Below, piece after piece: positions 43,376 through 55,699 of a DNA stretch of 64,000 bases. Position 1 is the first letter of the stretch. Each line of letters opens with the position of its first letter. Origin of the DNA: Geosmithia putterillii (taxonomy: Eukaryota > Ascomycota > Sordariomycetes > Hypocreales > Bionectriaceae); contig FYEU01000312.1 of NCBI GenBank assembly GCA_900188575.1, positions 847,535 to 911,534 of the forward strand, read 5' to 3'. The translations under genes were made by a program, and so were the position numbers. The notes beneath the pieces were generated by a model. It had not been told where the DNA came from, did not search any database, and was given only the letters and a program-made list of their open reading frames with translations.

Positions 43376-44479
43376 ATGGTCACCACGCGCCGCTCCGCCG
43401 CATCGACGCCTGTGCCCCCCGTGCCAGCAGCAGCAGTCGACAAGCTGAACAGCAACAGCAGCAGCAGCAGCGACGACGAAATGGCCCCCAGCCCGCGCAG
43501 CTCCTCGCAGCTGACACCGCCCTATCTGCCTACGTTTCCCGAGCGCGTCGTCCTGTCCGCCTTCCCCGTCATCCTCCTCTTCGGCAGCCTCTTCTCGGTG
43601 CTCTCGCCCACGACGCGCGACGCGCCCTACGACCCGGTATCCCAGGCGCACGCGCAGGACCCCTCGGTGGCGCCGAGCTACTTTGCCCGCAAGTCCAACG
43701 TCTTCAACGTCGTCTTCGTCAAGCAGGGGTGGGCGTGGGCCACGGCGGCGGTCCTGCTGCCCGTGCTGACACACCCGGCCATCACGCAGGGTCGGCGTCT
43801 GCAGATCCGGGCTGTGGCGCGCTGGGCCGCCGTGACGACATGGTGGTTCCTCGTCACACAGTGGTTCTTTGGCGCACCCATCATCGACCGCGGTTTCCGC
43901 TGGACGGGCGGCCAGTGCGAGGCTGCGGCCGAGGATATTGCCGAGGGGGATGCCGACGTCGCGGACCTGGTTACCTCGATGGCGTGCAAGGCCGCCGGTG
44001 GGAGGTGGAAGGGCGGACACGACATCTCGGGACACATCTTCTTACTTGTACTGAGCACCCTTATGATTGCGTCGGAGGTCGGCTGGCCTGTGCTTCGGTA
44101 CTCCGGCAGCGCGGCAGACACGCGGGCTGTGGTGGTTGCCGGTGGAGTCGTCAAGGCCGCTGATGAGGAGGGCGGTGATGCGCCTGCTGTTGGACAGGGT
44201 CGCGGCCGCGCTTGGTTCGGCATAGGCGGCCAGTTTGCGGCGGCGGTCGTCGGGCTCAACCTATGGATGGTCCTCATGACGGCGATTTACTTCCACACGT
44301 GGTTCGAAAAGGTAAGCAGTAGACATGGTTTTCCACCCTGTCAATGTGAGTTGTTTGCTAACCGTTTACGTTTGCAGTTTACTGGACTGTTGACTGCGCT
44401 TGTGGGCTTCTACGCCGTCTACATTGTCCCGCGATTCGTCCCGGCAGTACGGAGCGTTCTTGGGTTGCCAGGAATATAA
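43376..44479 (+). CDS. SCS3: FIT2/Scs3 family ER lipid-droplet protein
   Basis: Two exons, 43376-44311 and 44378-44479. The 66-base intron (GTAAGC..GCAG) joins YFHTWFEK to FTGLL, giving 345 residues. After a Ser/Asn-rich cytosolic head come about six membrane segments. The two family-diagnostic histidine motifs are present: GGHDISGHIF in a middle segment and YFHTWFEK near the end, with KSNVFNVVFVKQGWAW upstream. Fat-storage-inducing transmembrane proteins are ER acyl-CoA diphosphatases needed for lipid droplet budding and phospholipid balance. Yeast Scs3 mutants are inositol sensitive. The ATG at 43376 is the first ATG in frame. Because the intron length is a multiple of three and has no stop, a retained-intron form would also be translated. 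Confidence 0.92.
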   Translation: MVTTRRSAASTPVPPVPAAAVDKLNSNSSSSSDDEMAPSPRSSSQLTPPYLPTFPERVVLSAFPVILLFGSLFSVLSPTTRDAPYDPVSQAHAQDPSVAPSYFARKSNVFNVVFVKQGWAWATAAVLLPVLTHPAITQGRRLQIRAVARWAAVTTWWFLVTQWFFGAPIIDRGFRWTGGQCEAAAEDIAEGDADVADLVTSMACKAAGGRWKGGHDISGHIFLLVLSTLMIASEVGWPVLRYSGSAADTRAVVVAGGVVKAADEEGGDAPAVGQGRGRAWFGIGGQFAAAVVGLNLWMVLMTAIYFHTWFEKVSSRHGFPPCQCELFANRLRLQFTGLLTALVGFYAVYIVPRFVPAVRSVLGLPGI

Positions 44480-44890
44480 ACGGGATTATGGGGAAAGGAG
44501 AAGGATACAAGAGGAAAACACACAAAAGGACATACGTAATGTAGATGCGTCTAGAGCTGGAATATACAATCTGCGACACCACAGCATCAAGTCCTTGTCA
44601 AATTGTGACTGTGATCAAGGGCTTCGTATAGCTTAGGAGTACAAAATACTACGAGTATTTCAATTACCAAGATTAAGATAAAACAATGACATGTCGTATT
44701 ACATCAAGTCTTTACCTTGTCTTGTTTGCACCATGCCCTGGTTATGTCGTCAGTGGGTCTATCCCGGCCTGCCCCGCGTTCCACCTCCACCTCCACCTCC
44801 AATTCTACAACCTCCTCCACAGCTCTACCTCACATCCTCTTCACTCTTCACTCTCCATACTCTTCGATCAGTACCAAGAAAATCGTGTCA
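44480..44890. other. Spacer between SCS3 and APA2
   Basis: 411 bases in a tandem plus-strand arrangement: the 3' flank of SCS3 and promoter of APA2. It includes a pyrimidine- and CCTCCA-rich stretch near 44770-44860 just upstream of the APA2 ATG. Confidence 0.5.
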
Positions 44891-46002
44891 ATGTCTCGCA
44901 TAAAAGCTCCCCCGCAGCTCCCCGAGCTAGTCAAGACGGCATTCGCCAACGCCCGCCGCACCGACGACGTGCACTTCTTCCCCACGCAAGTGACGCTCCT
45001 CAACGTCAACTCGACACCAGTACGCGCGCACACCGTCCCCAATGTCCAATCCCCCGAATTATACACGACGGAGACGTGTCTCTAACAACTGCATTACAGA
45101 TCCAACTACGCTTCTCCCCCGCCCTGGCCAACAAGCCGAAAGGCCCCCCCGCGCCGCGCGACCCCTCCCAGAAACCCTTTGACCCCTTCGACGACCCGGC
45201 CCCGCCCCTGCGCGTGACAGACCTAGGACCGTCGCACGTCCTCGTGCTCAACAAGTTTGCCATTGTGCCCGAGCACTTCATCCTTGCGACGCGCGCGTGG
45301 AAGAGCCAGACTGATGTGCTCGAGCCGGACGACCTGGCTGCCACGGCGGCATGCATCGCTGCCTACCGCGCCGGGGCCCCGCCTGGTGGTGGTGCCGAAC
45401 ATGAGCATGAACACGCCCTGTTTGCCTTCTTCAACTCGGGCCCGCACTCGGGTGCCAGCCAGCCCCATAGACATATCCAGCTTCTCCCTGTGGCGCGCAT
45501 GATGGATGGGCTCGAGCAGAGCGAGCACAGCGAGCAAGTCGAATATAAGCAGGGAGAGCAAAGCTGGTCCGTTCTAGTAGACCGTCTGAGCCAGACACCC
45601 GAGAGCTCACCATTTACCGTCTTTGGCGAGCCCATCGATGTGAACATGTCGGGTGAGGACCTGCACGCGGCGTACCTGCGCCTGTACAGACGGGCGTGTC
45701 GCGATTGTGGCGTGGACGGCGGCAACGGGGAGGAGGTGCCCTCTCAGGGAGAGGCCCGGATCAGCTACAACCTTGCCATGACGGAGCGCAGACTGGCCCT
45801 CATACCCCGGCTTGCGGAGGGGGGTCCCATCACCGACAAGGCGGGTAACCGCGTTGGATCCCTCGCGCTCAACGGTACAGTCCTGGCTGGTACGGCCCTC
45901 GTCAAGACCGAGGCGGAGTGGGAGGCTCTGAGGAACGACGCTGGCCAGCTCGGCTCCATCCTCAACGGCATCAGCATTCCCGTGGAACGGTACAGACTAT
46001 GA
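44891..46002 (+). CDS. APA2: ATP adenylyltransferase / Ap4A phosphorylase (Apa2)
   Basis: Two exons, 44891-45019 and 45100-46002. The 80-base intron (GTACGC..ACAG) joins VNSTP to IQLRFSPAL, giving 343 residues. The HIT-superfamily active site is HSGASQPHRHIQLLP, with the HxHxQ triad near residue 195. Supporting motifs are LVLNKFAIVPEHFILATR and YNLAMTERRLALIPR near the C-terminus. Apa1/Apa2 enzymes split diadenosine tetraphosphate with phosphate into ATP and ADP in the cytosol and can also act on APS. Length matches the family (about 320-350). The chosen ATG is the one leading straight into the conserved head. Confidence 0.94.
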
Positions 46003-46109
46003 ACATAAAAATTTGCCTTTTCTTTTTATTTGCTGCGCCTGGGAAGAAGCCCCAGAGAGGGAAAATGGAAAAGTCGTCAAGTCATGATACATCGAGATAT
46101 GTTTTTTGT

Positions 46110-47153
46110 CTAGTCGTTCCTCGTCAACTGCTCCCACTTCTTGCGGCACGCCATGACCCCAAATGGATACGAGATGCCCCGCTCGCCAATGTCCTTGACC
46201 ACGTCGGCCCACGAGATCCTCGCGAGCCCATTTTTTCGCGTCTTGATGGACCGTCCTACTGCCGCAGCGAGGAGCTCTTCCTGCAACCGACGGTTAGAAC
46301 CGGGACCAGGACCAGAACACGGGTAACACTGTCGTTTAGGAAAGCGGGGGCTGACACCTACATCTTGTGTTGACCACTTGGACCGCCCCCTTTTCTTGGT
46401 CGAGAGGAGGAGCCTGTACCTCCCGCGCAGCGTCGACTCCGCCTCGGGCAGGTTGCCCAGCCTCTTGACGTCTCGGTACTTCATCCCCCCTGCACGGCAG
46501 CGCATGAGGAACTCGTCGCGCTGGGCACGCTCCGCCTCGACGGACCGCGGCGTCGGCGTCGGCGAGGACGTGCTGCTGCTTGTCATCATCATGGCCGCCT
46601 GCGGCTCTGGGAATGATCGTGCGTGCGGTGCATGTGCAGGGGAGGAGCAGCATGGAGACGAGGACGACGTGGGCGAGTCATCGGCTGCCCTGGTATCCCC
46701 GCTGCCGCCTGTCCAGGCCAGAAGGTGGCTCTGCGAGGGGAGGGCGTTGACGGCAGGACTACTGCTGCTTGGGAAGCCAGCTGTGCCCGTGCCGTCGTCA
46801 CTACCGTCCCAGCAGGTGTTGGTGTTACTCGTGGGCGGGAGCCACATTGATGTTGGCCCCAGAGGCGTGCCATTCCACAGGAGATACGGGGGTGGCACGA
46901 GACCGCCGGCCTGATCGACGTTGTAGCCGAAACTGGGGGCAGTGTACGGGGACGATGTGCACGAGTAGAATTCCCCGTCGGTCATGAATGGCTCTCCAAG
47001 GGCCGGGCCGTCGATCTGCAGGCCGTTGATGGCATTGTCCCAGTCGAATGGGGGGATGTCCTTCTCCACACGAGTATGTCAGTATCAACATCAATATCAA
47101 GGCATGCGCCACACTACAGGCGGGGTGTTACCTCTGGCGGCAGTTGGTCCATT
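46110..47153 (-). CDS. SANT/Myb-like DNA-binding protein
   Basis: Three exons: 47133-47153 (MDQLPPE), 46362-47060 (or 47063) and 46110-46280. The second intron (46281-46361, GTAGGT..TGCAG, branch CTAAC) is 81 bases without a stop. Removing it creates KWSTQDEELLAAAVGRS, the start of a canonical SANT/Myb repeat that continues ISWADVVKDIG and ends GVMACRKKWEQL. The protein is about 296 residues. The N-terminal two thirds are Ser/Pro/Gly-rich. The middle has a conserved-looking EFLMRCRAGGMKYRDVKRLGNLPEAESTLRGRYRLLL block, which fungal Myb-like proteins carry as a first helix-turn-helix unit. It probably acts as a nuclear DNA-binding regulator; targets are unknown. The first intron has adjacent acceptors three bases apart, giving a one-lysine ambiguity. 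Confidence 0.85.
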
Positions 47154-49158
47154 TGATGATTTGTCTCTGACGTGTGTTTGAGAATGAAACAAAACAAAGA
47201 AAGTTTGGTTTGGTCCCTTTTCCAACAAGACGGATCTGATGATGAGTTATATGGTCCATCACCACCGCCATAATCATACCAACAGCTCGAGCAAAGACGC
47301 TTCCTACACCGCTTCAAACAATGATACCAGCTTATCCAAGGGGGGTGGAGAGCTCACTGCCGTCTCCCGCGCCGGATGAGGCGATCTCTACGCACCCAGC
47401 ACATTGGAAACATGGCTGGCTGGCTGGCCGTCGGGCTACAGGGTTAGGTTCGACGCAGGAGTCGGTGCCAAGGGGAGGGGGCGGGGAATGGTCAATGTCT
47501 GAGTGTACCTCCTGTATAGCTGTGCAGAGTGTACGGAGTGTAGATGTACAGGAGGGAAGCCGCATATGACAGGGTGCGGGCTCAAATTCCAGCCGTCAGG
47601 TACTCTGTGCAAAGTCAACGTGGGCGGCAGAATGGCATGTTGATGGTCTTTTGCCTGTACCCCTAGGTACTATTCAGTCCGTCATGTTGATGGACATCGT
47701 GGTTGACAGAAGAACATTGACAGGACGGATATGTTGATGTTGATGTTTGCTTGCCACGGAAGACATCATGTGATACGTGACAAAGGACAGAAGGTGATGG
47801 AACACGCAGGCACACATATGGAAAGAGCGATGGATGCAATGGAAGACTGCCTGCGTCTGTAGAATGTGTACAGACCAAGGCAAGAGTAATGTTCGGTGTG
47901 TATCTAGCCGATAGGGCAGAGGGCAGAGGGCAGAGGCAGGAGCGGTCACGGTGGTTACGTCCCGACAATGGCTGAGGGTGCGTCGTCTTGTGCTACCACA
48001 CGGATTCCCAAGAGGCGGTCATGCAAGTCATGCTGAGGATACGACGTGTTTCCAATGTTTCTAGTGCTTCCAGTGCATTCCTCTTTGTCACGAAACTTTG
48101 AGTCCTGGCTCATGATTGTGCTTGCGTACGGATCTATACATATTACTACTAGTAGCTATATTCGTACCTGTATATGCAGCTCTGTCCATATTTGGATATG
48201 TTCCTGAATCCGTCCCTGAGTTCGTACCCTATGCTTTCTGATATCCCATATCCAGCCACTTAACCCAAACACTTCTAGTAGTAGATCAAGAACACACATA
48301 ATGACGATATCGTACATTCTGTATAATGTAGTCCGACAAAATAAACCAGAGTAAGCCAGTTACTCTACTCCGTACTACTATCTAGTAGCACTACTAACTA
48401 AAGAAACCCATTGCTCTTGATACAAACGCCCGTGAATACAATAATGGTAGCAGTCATGTGTCCCTCTTCCACGCAGGAACACCCCAGACAATCAATACAA
48501 CCAAAAGGAAAAAAAACAAGGACGCAATAAGGAAAGACATGTATATGCGTCGCATGGCAGACCATACCAGACCAGACATAGGAAAAGAACCCCCTGCCCA
48601 GAACCCCATCAGAACACAAACCAAACCACCCACTAATCCTCCCACTCCTCGTCGAGCTGGTCAATCAAGGCATTCCTCTGAGCCTCTTGGTCCGACTCTC
48701 GAGCGTTTGGCACGGCGTTTGCCCGCAGGGAAGTGTATCCCTGACGCCGGGGGAAGCAGCGGCGGCCACATGAAAAGATGGCGATGATGAGAAAATCCTG
48801 GAAGAGGGGGGAAACGACGGGAAGGGTAGTAGAAGGAGTAAGTCAGCCCCCTTGATCTGTCACACACACATGCGCTCTTTTTGCTTTCGCTCTCGCTCGC
48901 TCTCGCTCTTGCTCTTCTTCTCCTCTTTCTTTCTTTCTTTCTCCCCAACACTGTGTGTTCTTCTCTCTCTCTTTCACCTCTGCCTCTTCAGAGCATGAAT
49001 GATTTTGCCCCTTCAAAGGATGAAATATACACAAACAAAAAGGATATAAAGATGCGGAGAAGAGCCCGACAAAACAAAGCAAATCAAAGACAAATGAAAA
49101 TCAAGGGAACGAAAGCAAGCAAGAAAAGAAGGAAAAAGCAACGAAGGACAAAGACGCC
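47154..49158. other. 2-kb intergenic region
   Basis: Upstream of the SANT gene and downstream of the MRH gene. I find no supportable gene. TACGGAGTGTAG and TACTCCGTACTAC motifs occur near 47534 and 48368, and CTCGCTCTCGCT and TTTC short repeats near 48890-48945. Confidence 0.55.
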
Positions 49159-50322
49159 CTAGGGCAACCCAGACTTGAGGCTGGTGTAGTCACCTACAGA
49201 GACAAAGCTCCAAATGCCAGCCCAGAGACTGTAGTTTGGTAGCTGGCGCCACCCGCGGGCGTTGTTGATGGTACGGTTGTAGAAGATACCACCGAGCAGG
49301 TAGACGAGGACGGCGACGAGGACGATGATGCCGAAGATGCTCCCCGGGCCGACGCTGCCGGGCTTGTGGGGCTCGGCGGCGGGGCAGGCATGGATGGAGC
49401 GGGCGTCGAAAAAGTAGGCGCACTCGTCCGGGTCGGTGCCGACAAACGAGATGGTGGTGCCCGAGATGGTCGGGTCACGATCGCACAGGAACGAGATGAG
49501 TGTTGACTTGCGGCGCACGTTGGTCGTGTCCTTGTACGAGGCTGCTGTATCGGACACGTCCTCGGCGTAGTCGTCGGCGTGCTCGCGGTAGTCGTCGACA
49601 TCTTCATCGTCGTCGTCATCAGCCCCGTGCTTGTGCTCGTCGTCGTCATCGTCGGTCGTGGGAAGGACATCCTTGAGTGCCTCGTCGTGCTCTTGGTCAG
49701 TGGTTGTCGTTGTCGCGCGGCGCATGTTCTTCTTCGCTTTCGCTTTCGACCGGTCGGCGTCGGGTCCGCATGGCGAACCGCCCGTGTACTGCACGAACAG
49801 CTTGCGCCCACGACTGCGGAGGTCCATGGAACCGGAGCTGCTTTGGTCAGTCTTTTTTCCTCTTTCTGCAGTTTCCCTTTTGCTGTTGTTCTCATCTCTC
49901 TCTCTTTGTCGTTGTCGTTGTGCGCCGTAGTAGTCTTACCCTATCGAGTAGATGGCCCCGTCGGATACGTAGTACCCGCTCACATTGGCCCACTGGTCCT
50001 CGTCGACGCCGACGACGCCCGTGAGGGACTCGACGACGGGCCCGCAAATGTTCATGCTGAAGTTCTTGCCAAAGTCATACCCTCGCGAGAGGTAGTCCTT
50101 GTGCGTCGACGACTTGTGCGTGCGGGTGCCATCGTCGGGGTAGGCAATGTCGGGTCGCAGGTCAAAGTACGCGCCGCTGCCGGTGGATGACGTGGCCGTG
50201 CAAGCGGGGAGCGAGGCCGTCGTCGTGGGCACCTCGTCCTCGTACGAGTAGGCGGAGGCTGTGGAGGACGAGGCCAGTAGCAGAGCTACAGAGGCGGCCG
50301 CCGTCGATGTGAAGCCACGCAT
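49159..50322 (-). CDS. ATG27: MRH-domain type I membrane protein (Atg27 / M6P-receptor-like)
   Basis: Two exons, 49940-50322 and 49159-49837. The 102-base intron (GTAAGA..GCAG) joins YSIG to SGSMDLRS, giving 353 residues. A signal peptide covers about 1-24 (SVALLLASSSTASA). The lumenal part has conserved cysteines and YFDLRPDI.., YDFGKNFSMNICGPV, LFVQYTGGSPCG and STLISFLCDRDPT.., typical of mannose-6-phosphate-receptor homology folds. It is interrupted by a long acidic/basic insert (about 185-225). One transmembrane helix (about 294-312) is followed by RGWRQLPNYSLWAGIWSF in the cytosolic tail, as in fungal Atg27/Mrl1-type receptors. It probably cycles between Golgi, endosome and vacuole, or delivers membrane for autophagy. 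Atg27 versus Mrl1 assignment is uncertain. The ATG at 50322 sits directly at the signal peptide. Confidence 0.85.
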
Positions 50323-51362
50323 ATTGTCCGTCTGAGGGGTGGTGGCGACGGTTGTGTGGTGGGATGGAAGAGAAGGGAAGCGAGGGAGGTTTGCGCCCGG
50401 CAAGGAAGGAAGGAAAAGAGGGTGGGCTCTCTTGTCTTGGCAAGATTTCACCCGTCCAGCGTCGTTTCAAGGTGGATATGTATAGTGATGATAGCACTGT
50501 CCCGAAAGAACAAAGAAAAAAAATGATGATGTTAGAAAGTCATCGGCTCGTCGTCAGATAGAATGAACCATCCACGTAAACCAGAGAGGCAGTGTAGGCT
50601 TATTTCCAACCTGCGTTCTGTCATCTCTCTGTCGGGCTGTCGGGGACGCAGGGGTTCGAGCATGTCATTGGCCTCTGGTGAAACGGCTCCCACCGCGGGT
50701 CGTCTCCAGTCTCCAGACCGGAGGGGGATCATCGAGTTAATCCGGACGGACCACGTCTTCCCCGGCCTCGTTTACGAAGCACAGAGTGGCGGACGGTTAC
50801 GCTAACGGGAATTACAGTGGGTGGACACTGAGTATTGATCAGTGATAGGCAGGCCAAGCAGGCCAAGCAGGCCTAAAAGTTAAATAGTCAGGCCTTATAT
50901 TACCCGTAGAGCCAACGGACTCCATAGCTGTACACTTGGCTTCGTGGCAATGCGCAAATGGCAGCCAGGCTTCGGAATGTGGTGTCACTTTACTCGTTGG
51001 CGGCCGTAGAAGCCTTATGTAATCAGCCTTTGCCAGGTTGAATTGGTAGAATTGGCAGGCCGCCCAGTTGGGCCTAGTAGAGTGGCTGTACTCCGTACTA
51101 ATGGCACCAACAGGGAAGCTACGGTCTGGGTAGAGCTCCTGCCGAGAGCTCAACATCGAACGAGGCGCGTGCCGCTGGTGTACGGAGTACAGTGATCGTC
51201 AACGCGCCGGCCCTTTTTTTATCCCAACCCAGACACCTTGTGTTCCACCAGCCCAACCTCCCCTCGCTCCCCAACTCTTTTCCTTCCTCTTGGCTTTTCG
51301 TCTTGCTTCAACTTTCAGTCTGCAAGACTTTTTCGTGTCAGAAAAAAACTCAATTGCTCGTC
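50323..51362. other. Divergent spacer between MRH gene and ERG24
   Basis: About 1 kb containing both promoters. AGGCCAAGC triple repeat near 50850; TACTCCGTACTAAT near 51090 and TACGGAGTAC near 51181. No gene recognised. Confidence 0.5.
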
Positions 51363-52904
51363 ATGCCGCGCAAGGCACGCAAGTCTCCTTTTGAGGAGCA
51401 TGGCTACGAGTTTGGCGGCCCGTGAGTCCCCTTTTCGCTTTTGATCCCCGCCGTCGCGGCCGCGATTGCTGGACCCCTCCATGCGCTGACACAATCTTTG
51501 CTTATTAGTATCGGCGCCTTTGGCATCTCGTTTGGTCTCCCGATTCTCGTTTACGTCTTCACCTTTGTCTGCAACGATGTGTCCGGGTGCCCGGCGCCCT
51601 CGCTGCTGAGCCCGCGGACGCTGGAGCTCGAGCAGCTTAAGCGCGAGGTGGGATGGCCCGAGGACGGGCTCGCGGGCTTCCTCAACTGGCAGTCGGTGGC
51701 CGCATCGGTGGCATACGTGCTTCTGAACGCAGTGCTGTACCGGGTGCTCCCGGCGGCCGAGATGGAGGGCACGACGCTGCGGTCCGGCGGGCGGCTCCAG
51801 TACCGCTTCAACACTCTGTACTGCCACCTGGTGATCCTGGGGGCCCTGGCGGCGGGCACGGCAGCGCAGGGCGCTGACTTTGCCGTGTGGACCTTCCTGG
51901 ACGACAACTACCTGCAGCTCATCACGGCGAATCTCATCATCTCTTACATTGTCGCCGTGGCCGTGTACGTGCACAGCTTCAGCATTAAGCCGGGCAACAA
52001 GGAGAACCGCGAGCTGGCGGCGGGCGGACAGTCGGGCAACCTGCTGTACGACTGGTTCATCGGGCGCGAGCTGAACCCGCGTGTGACGCTGCCGTGGATC
52101 GGCGAGATCGACCTTAAGGAGTGGCTGGAGCTCCGCCCGGGCATGCTGGGCTGGATCATCATGAACTGCTCCTTCTGCGCCAAGCAGTACCGCACGTACG
52201 GCTACGTGACGGACAGCATCGGCTTCATCACCATCATCCAGGCGCTGTACATCATCGACTCGTGGGTCAACGAGACGGCCATCCTGACCACCATGGACAT
52301 CACGACGGATGGCTTCGGTTTCATGCTGTCGTTTGCCGACTTCGTCTGGGAGACCTTCACCTACCCGCTGCCCGCGCGCTACCTGTCGGTGCACCCGGTC
52401 AGCATGGGCCCCTGGCGCATGGCCGCTGTGGCCGCCTTCATCAGCGTTGGCTTCTGGATCTTCCGCGCCGCCAACAACCAGAAGAACCGGTTCCGCACCG
52501 ACGAGAAGGACCCTCGCGTCGCGCACCTTACCTTCCTCAAGACCAAGACGGGCAGCAAGCTCCTCACCTCGGGTTGGTGGGGCATAGCCCGCCATATCAA
52601 CTACTTTGGCGACTGGCTCCAGTCCTGGGCCTACTGCCTCCCCACGGGCCTGGCCGGCTACACGATCCTCGCGGCCGGCACGGGAGCTGAGGGCGCCCAC
52701 ATCATGGCCGACGGGCGCGAGGTGGTCCCTGGCGACGCGGCGGGCTGGGCCGTCCCCATTGCCTACTTCTACGTCGTCTACTTTGCCGTGCTGCTCATCC
52801 ACCGCGACGGCCGCGACGACGCAAAGTGCCACCGCAAGTATGGCAAGGACTGGGACGAGTACAAGAAGATTGTGCGCTGGAGAATTATTCCGGGCATCTA
52901 CTAG
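51363..52904 (+). CDS. ERG24: Delta(14)-sterol reductase (Erg24)
   Basis: Two exons, 51363-51421 and 51509-52904. The 87-base intron (GTGAGT..TTAG) joins YEFGGP to IGAFGISFG, giving 484 residues. The protein is a multi-pass ER membrane enzyme of the ERG4/ERG24 family. Visible family features are the first-helix EFGGPIGAFGISFGLP, a WLELRPGMLGWIIMN block, the SWWG-like SGWWGIARHINYFGDWLQSWAYCLPTG sterol-reductase signature, and the C-terminal LLIHRDGRDDAKCHRKYGKDWDEYKKIV...IPGIY, which forms the NADPH site. It reduces the C14=C15 double bond left by Erg11 during ergosterol synthesis and is the target of morpholine fungicides. Length is usual (430-490). Confidence 0.96.
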
Positions 52905-55671
52905 GCGCCAATTATACGGGGAAAAGAAGAGAGGAACCGATTGTGATGTTTTCACAGCCATGGTTCAATTCTGTAGGATGACCTCATTGGTCCGGGATAC
53001 GAACTTGCATTCGGCTTGCATTCGGTGGGGACGGTGGAAGACGAAGAACGAAGAACGAAGATGACGATGGGGTATATAGACGGACGAGTATGACGTCTGC
53101 TGCAGATACACCGTAGCTATATGTATGCACGGGTACGAGTAATAGTAAAAACGTCGATTGACGCGCAAGCAAGCATTGTCACGAGCAACGGTGATGGCAA
53201 TGGTGGCCATTAGTCCGTGGTCCTTTTCTGTCTGTCTCATCGACGCTGGCCATCAAGGTCTTTAAGGGCCTACGGAGTACATCCATGTGACGCTCCCGCT
53301 ACTAATTACTAGTATGATGGAAAGACGACCACCGAGGTGAGTGGCTTGCTCGGGAGAAGCCCGGGCGATGGGCCAGTCACCAGCCCAACCAGGATTCACA
53401 GTGGTGGGATCCGTGCGGCGGCGTATGCAGCCTGCAGCCGGGGTGAGCATCCGAACGGCAACTGCAGAGAGCATGGGGAAAGAAGCGAATAAGCCTATTA
53501 TCCGGGCAGTCCAATGGCATGAATTGTGGCGTCGAGCACCGATGGAAAGGGGACCAAATGAGGAGAAAAGGCCCGAAAGGACATGTCCGTACAAATAATA
53601 TGTCATTGTCTGGGTGCTTGCAGTATGATTACGATTAGTCGTACAACAAACAGCCTACTCGTACTCCGTAGATGAGAGAGCAATGAGCCTACAGAACATT
53701 AGCTGACGGATCTCGGCTCGCTCGGTGGCTTTGTGGAGGATGCATGCTACGTAGCAGGACAGGTGAGTACAAACTACGTTATGGCCCACGGGTCATGGGC
53801 CATGGTAGACGGTCGACGGCAGGGCGTGCGGTCCTGGGGCCCCGGAGAGGAGAGGAGCGGGATATTCGTAGTACGGTGCGGGATGCGCGGACAGGCGAGA
53901 GGAGGGAGGGAGAAAGCGGGGATGTCCGTGGACCGGACGTGGGTACGGTGGTCAGTCAGTCAGTCAGTCGACTCTCGTCAGCGGCCCCGTGAGCGGGTGA
54001 CTATCGACCTCTGTCTGGCCTGTGGGTGGATGCTTCGATTGTATAATGTTTATGCATGTATGCATCTGCTGTGATGGAGCATCGTACGTCGTTCTACTGG
54101 AAGAGTGAAGTACAAGTCAATCGAATATGGGAAACGGAATTGAAGGCGGGGAAATGGTCGGAAGGCGGGAGGGAAGGAAGGAAGGAGCATGCTGTCGCAC
54201 TTGCCGCTGCACGTATCGTGTATTATGACCAATTCTCGCTTGCTTGCTTGCTCGCTTGCTCGCGCACCTGCCAATCTGCACGGCCAACTCACGATGGAGG
54301 GCATTGTTGGATCCGGAGGACATTTTGTGCATCCTCCTTCTTGCTACTTACTCTCCAACACAGGTACTTAGGCTTAAAGACTGGATGCAATCAAAGTAAA
54401 TGAATGAGGGGAATCAGCTGCAGGCTAAAGAGCAAGAGCTCATTTGCCCCAGGATTTCCCGCGGTTGGGATTGGCCCGTGGCGTGGTGGCGGTGGTGCCA
54501 AGTGCGAGAGCCATGGGCCGGGGCTGCCTCTGCCATTTTGGAGTACCGAGATATTGCGGGGCAGGGCTTGGCACTGGAAGCAATTCATTACGATGGGCTT
54601 GGGGGGGCAAGGGGCATTCATTGTGTATGTCTCCGGAGTATTACGAGGGTTATGAATTAGTACAGGTACGGGACTTGTATAAAATACTCCGCAATATTGC
54701 TCTTGGAGAATACTCCGTAGGTAGGTACGCTGCACGGACAGAGTGGAACATAACCCGCGGACTCCGTAGCTGATCGAATGCCATTCAATGGCTCATCTTG
54801 CTCGTGGAAAAGAAGCATGTCATATGGAGCACCCGGAGACTGGAAACCATGGCCTCGCCAAGGAGCGGGGAGAGCGGGGGGGAGCGGTGCGGCAGAGGCA
54901 AGAAAGAGAGGTCATGGGGTGGTCGGGTGGATGAATGTGTTTTCTCGGCTGGAGCCTAAAGGGCCTCATGTATTGATACTTGGGTCTATGCAGGCGATGC
55001 GAGCGATGGAGGCGACGGAGGGAGGAGCTGTTGGTGATGCTGTTGGCTTGCTAGGTACGGAGTAGTGTTTGCTGTGAAGAGGTTGGATTGTTGGACCGAG
55101 CCATTGTCGTTACACAATGCAAGAGCAGAGAGGATTGCTCCAACGCGTAGTAAGAGCTAAGAACACTCAATTACGGAGTGCTCGTAGAAGACTCCGTTAA
55201 AAAGTCTAGCAGCGTGGAAACTGCTCGTGCTCTAATTGCTGATCTGCCCGCTGCCAGCTGTTTGTCTGGCAACCTGCCTGGGACTGGCATGGCACTTTGG
55301 CAGCTGCTGGCACTTGGTGCTTGGCTAATGGCACTTGGAGCCTGGAGGTGGGTGGCACTTGCCTTGCCCCATCGTCCCTGCCGCCTGGTGGCTTGCAAAG
55401 ATGTGGAGAAGGAAGGAGCGGTCCTGTTCTGGTGGGGAGCCTGGGTAAATGTCGGATATTGGATATTGCATCACAGATTCACAGGTTAGCAGGCAAACAA
55501 GGCATTGATTTCAATGACTTGGCAGCGCCATTGTACTCGAATGTTGGAGCTAGAGGGACCTAGAATTGGGAGGACCATACTTACTCGTGCTAAATTGTTC
55601 TTAAAAAGTCCTGCACTAAAGGAGTAAGCTATAGCTACAGGGATCTGTGATATGCCTGCTTCCCCGTCATC

Positions 55672-55699
55672 TCGTACGGAGTACGGAGTACGGAGTAGT
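55672..55699. repeat. Tandem TACGGAG motif array
   Basis: Three direct TACGGAG heptamers in a row (CGTACGGAGTACGGAGTACG...), the tightest array of this spacer motif in the window. Confidence 0.75.

Noticed and set aside
51315..52961. 548-codon minus-strand frame opposite ERG24
   Set aside because: Antisense shadow; the plus strand carries clear sterol-reductase signatures.
34000..53000. A lipid-metabolism gene cluster (App1, PLC, Scs3, Erg24)
   Set aside because: Genes are interspersed with unrelated ones, face both directions and lack shared promoter motifs; their grouping is probably chance.
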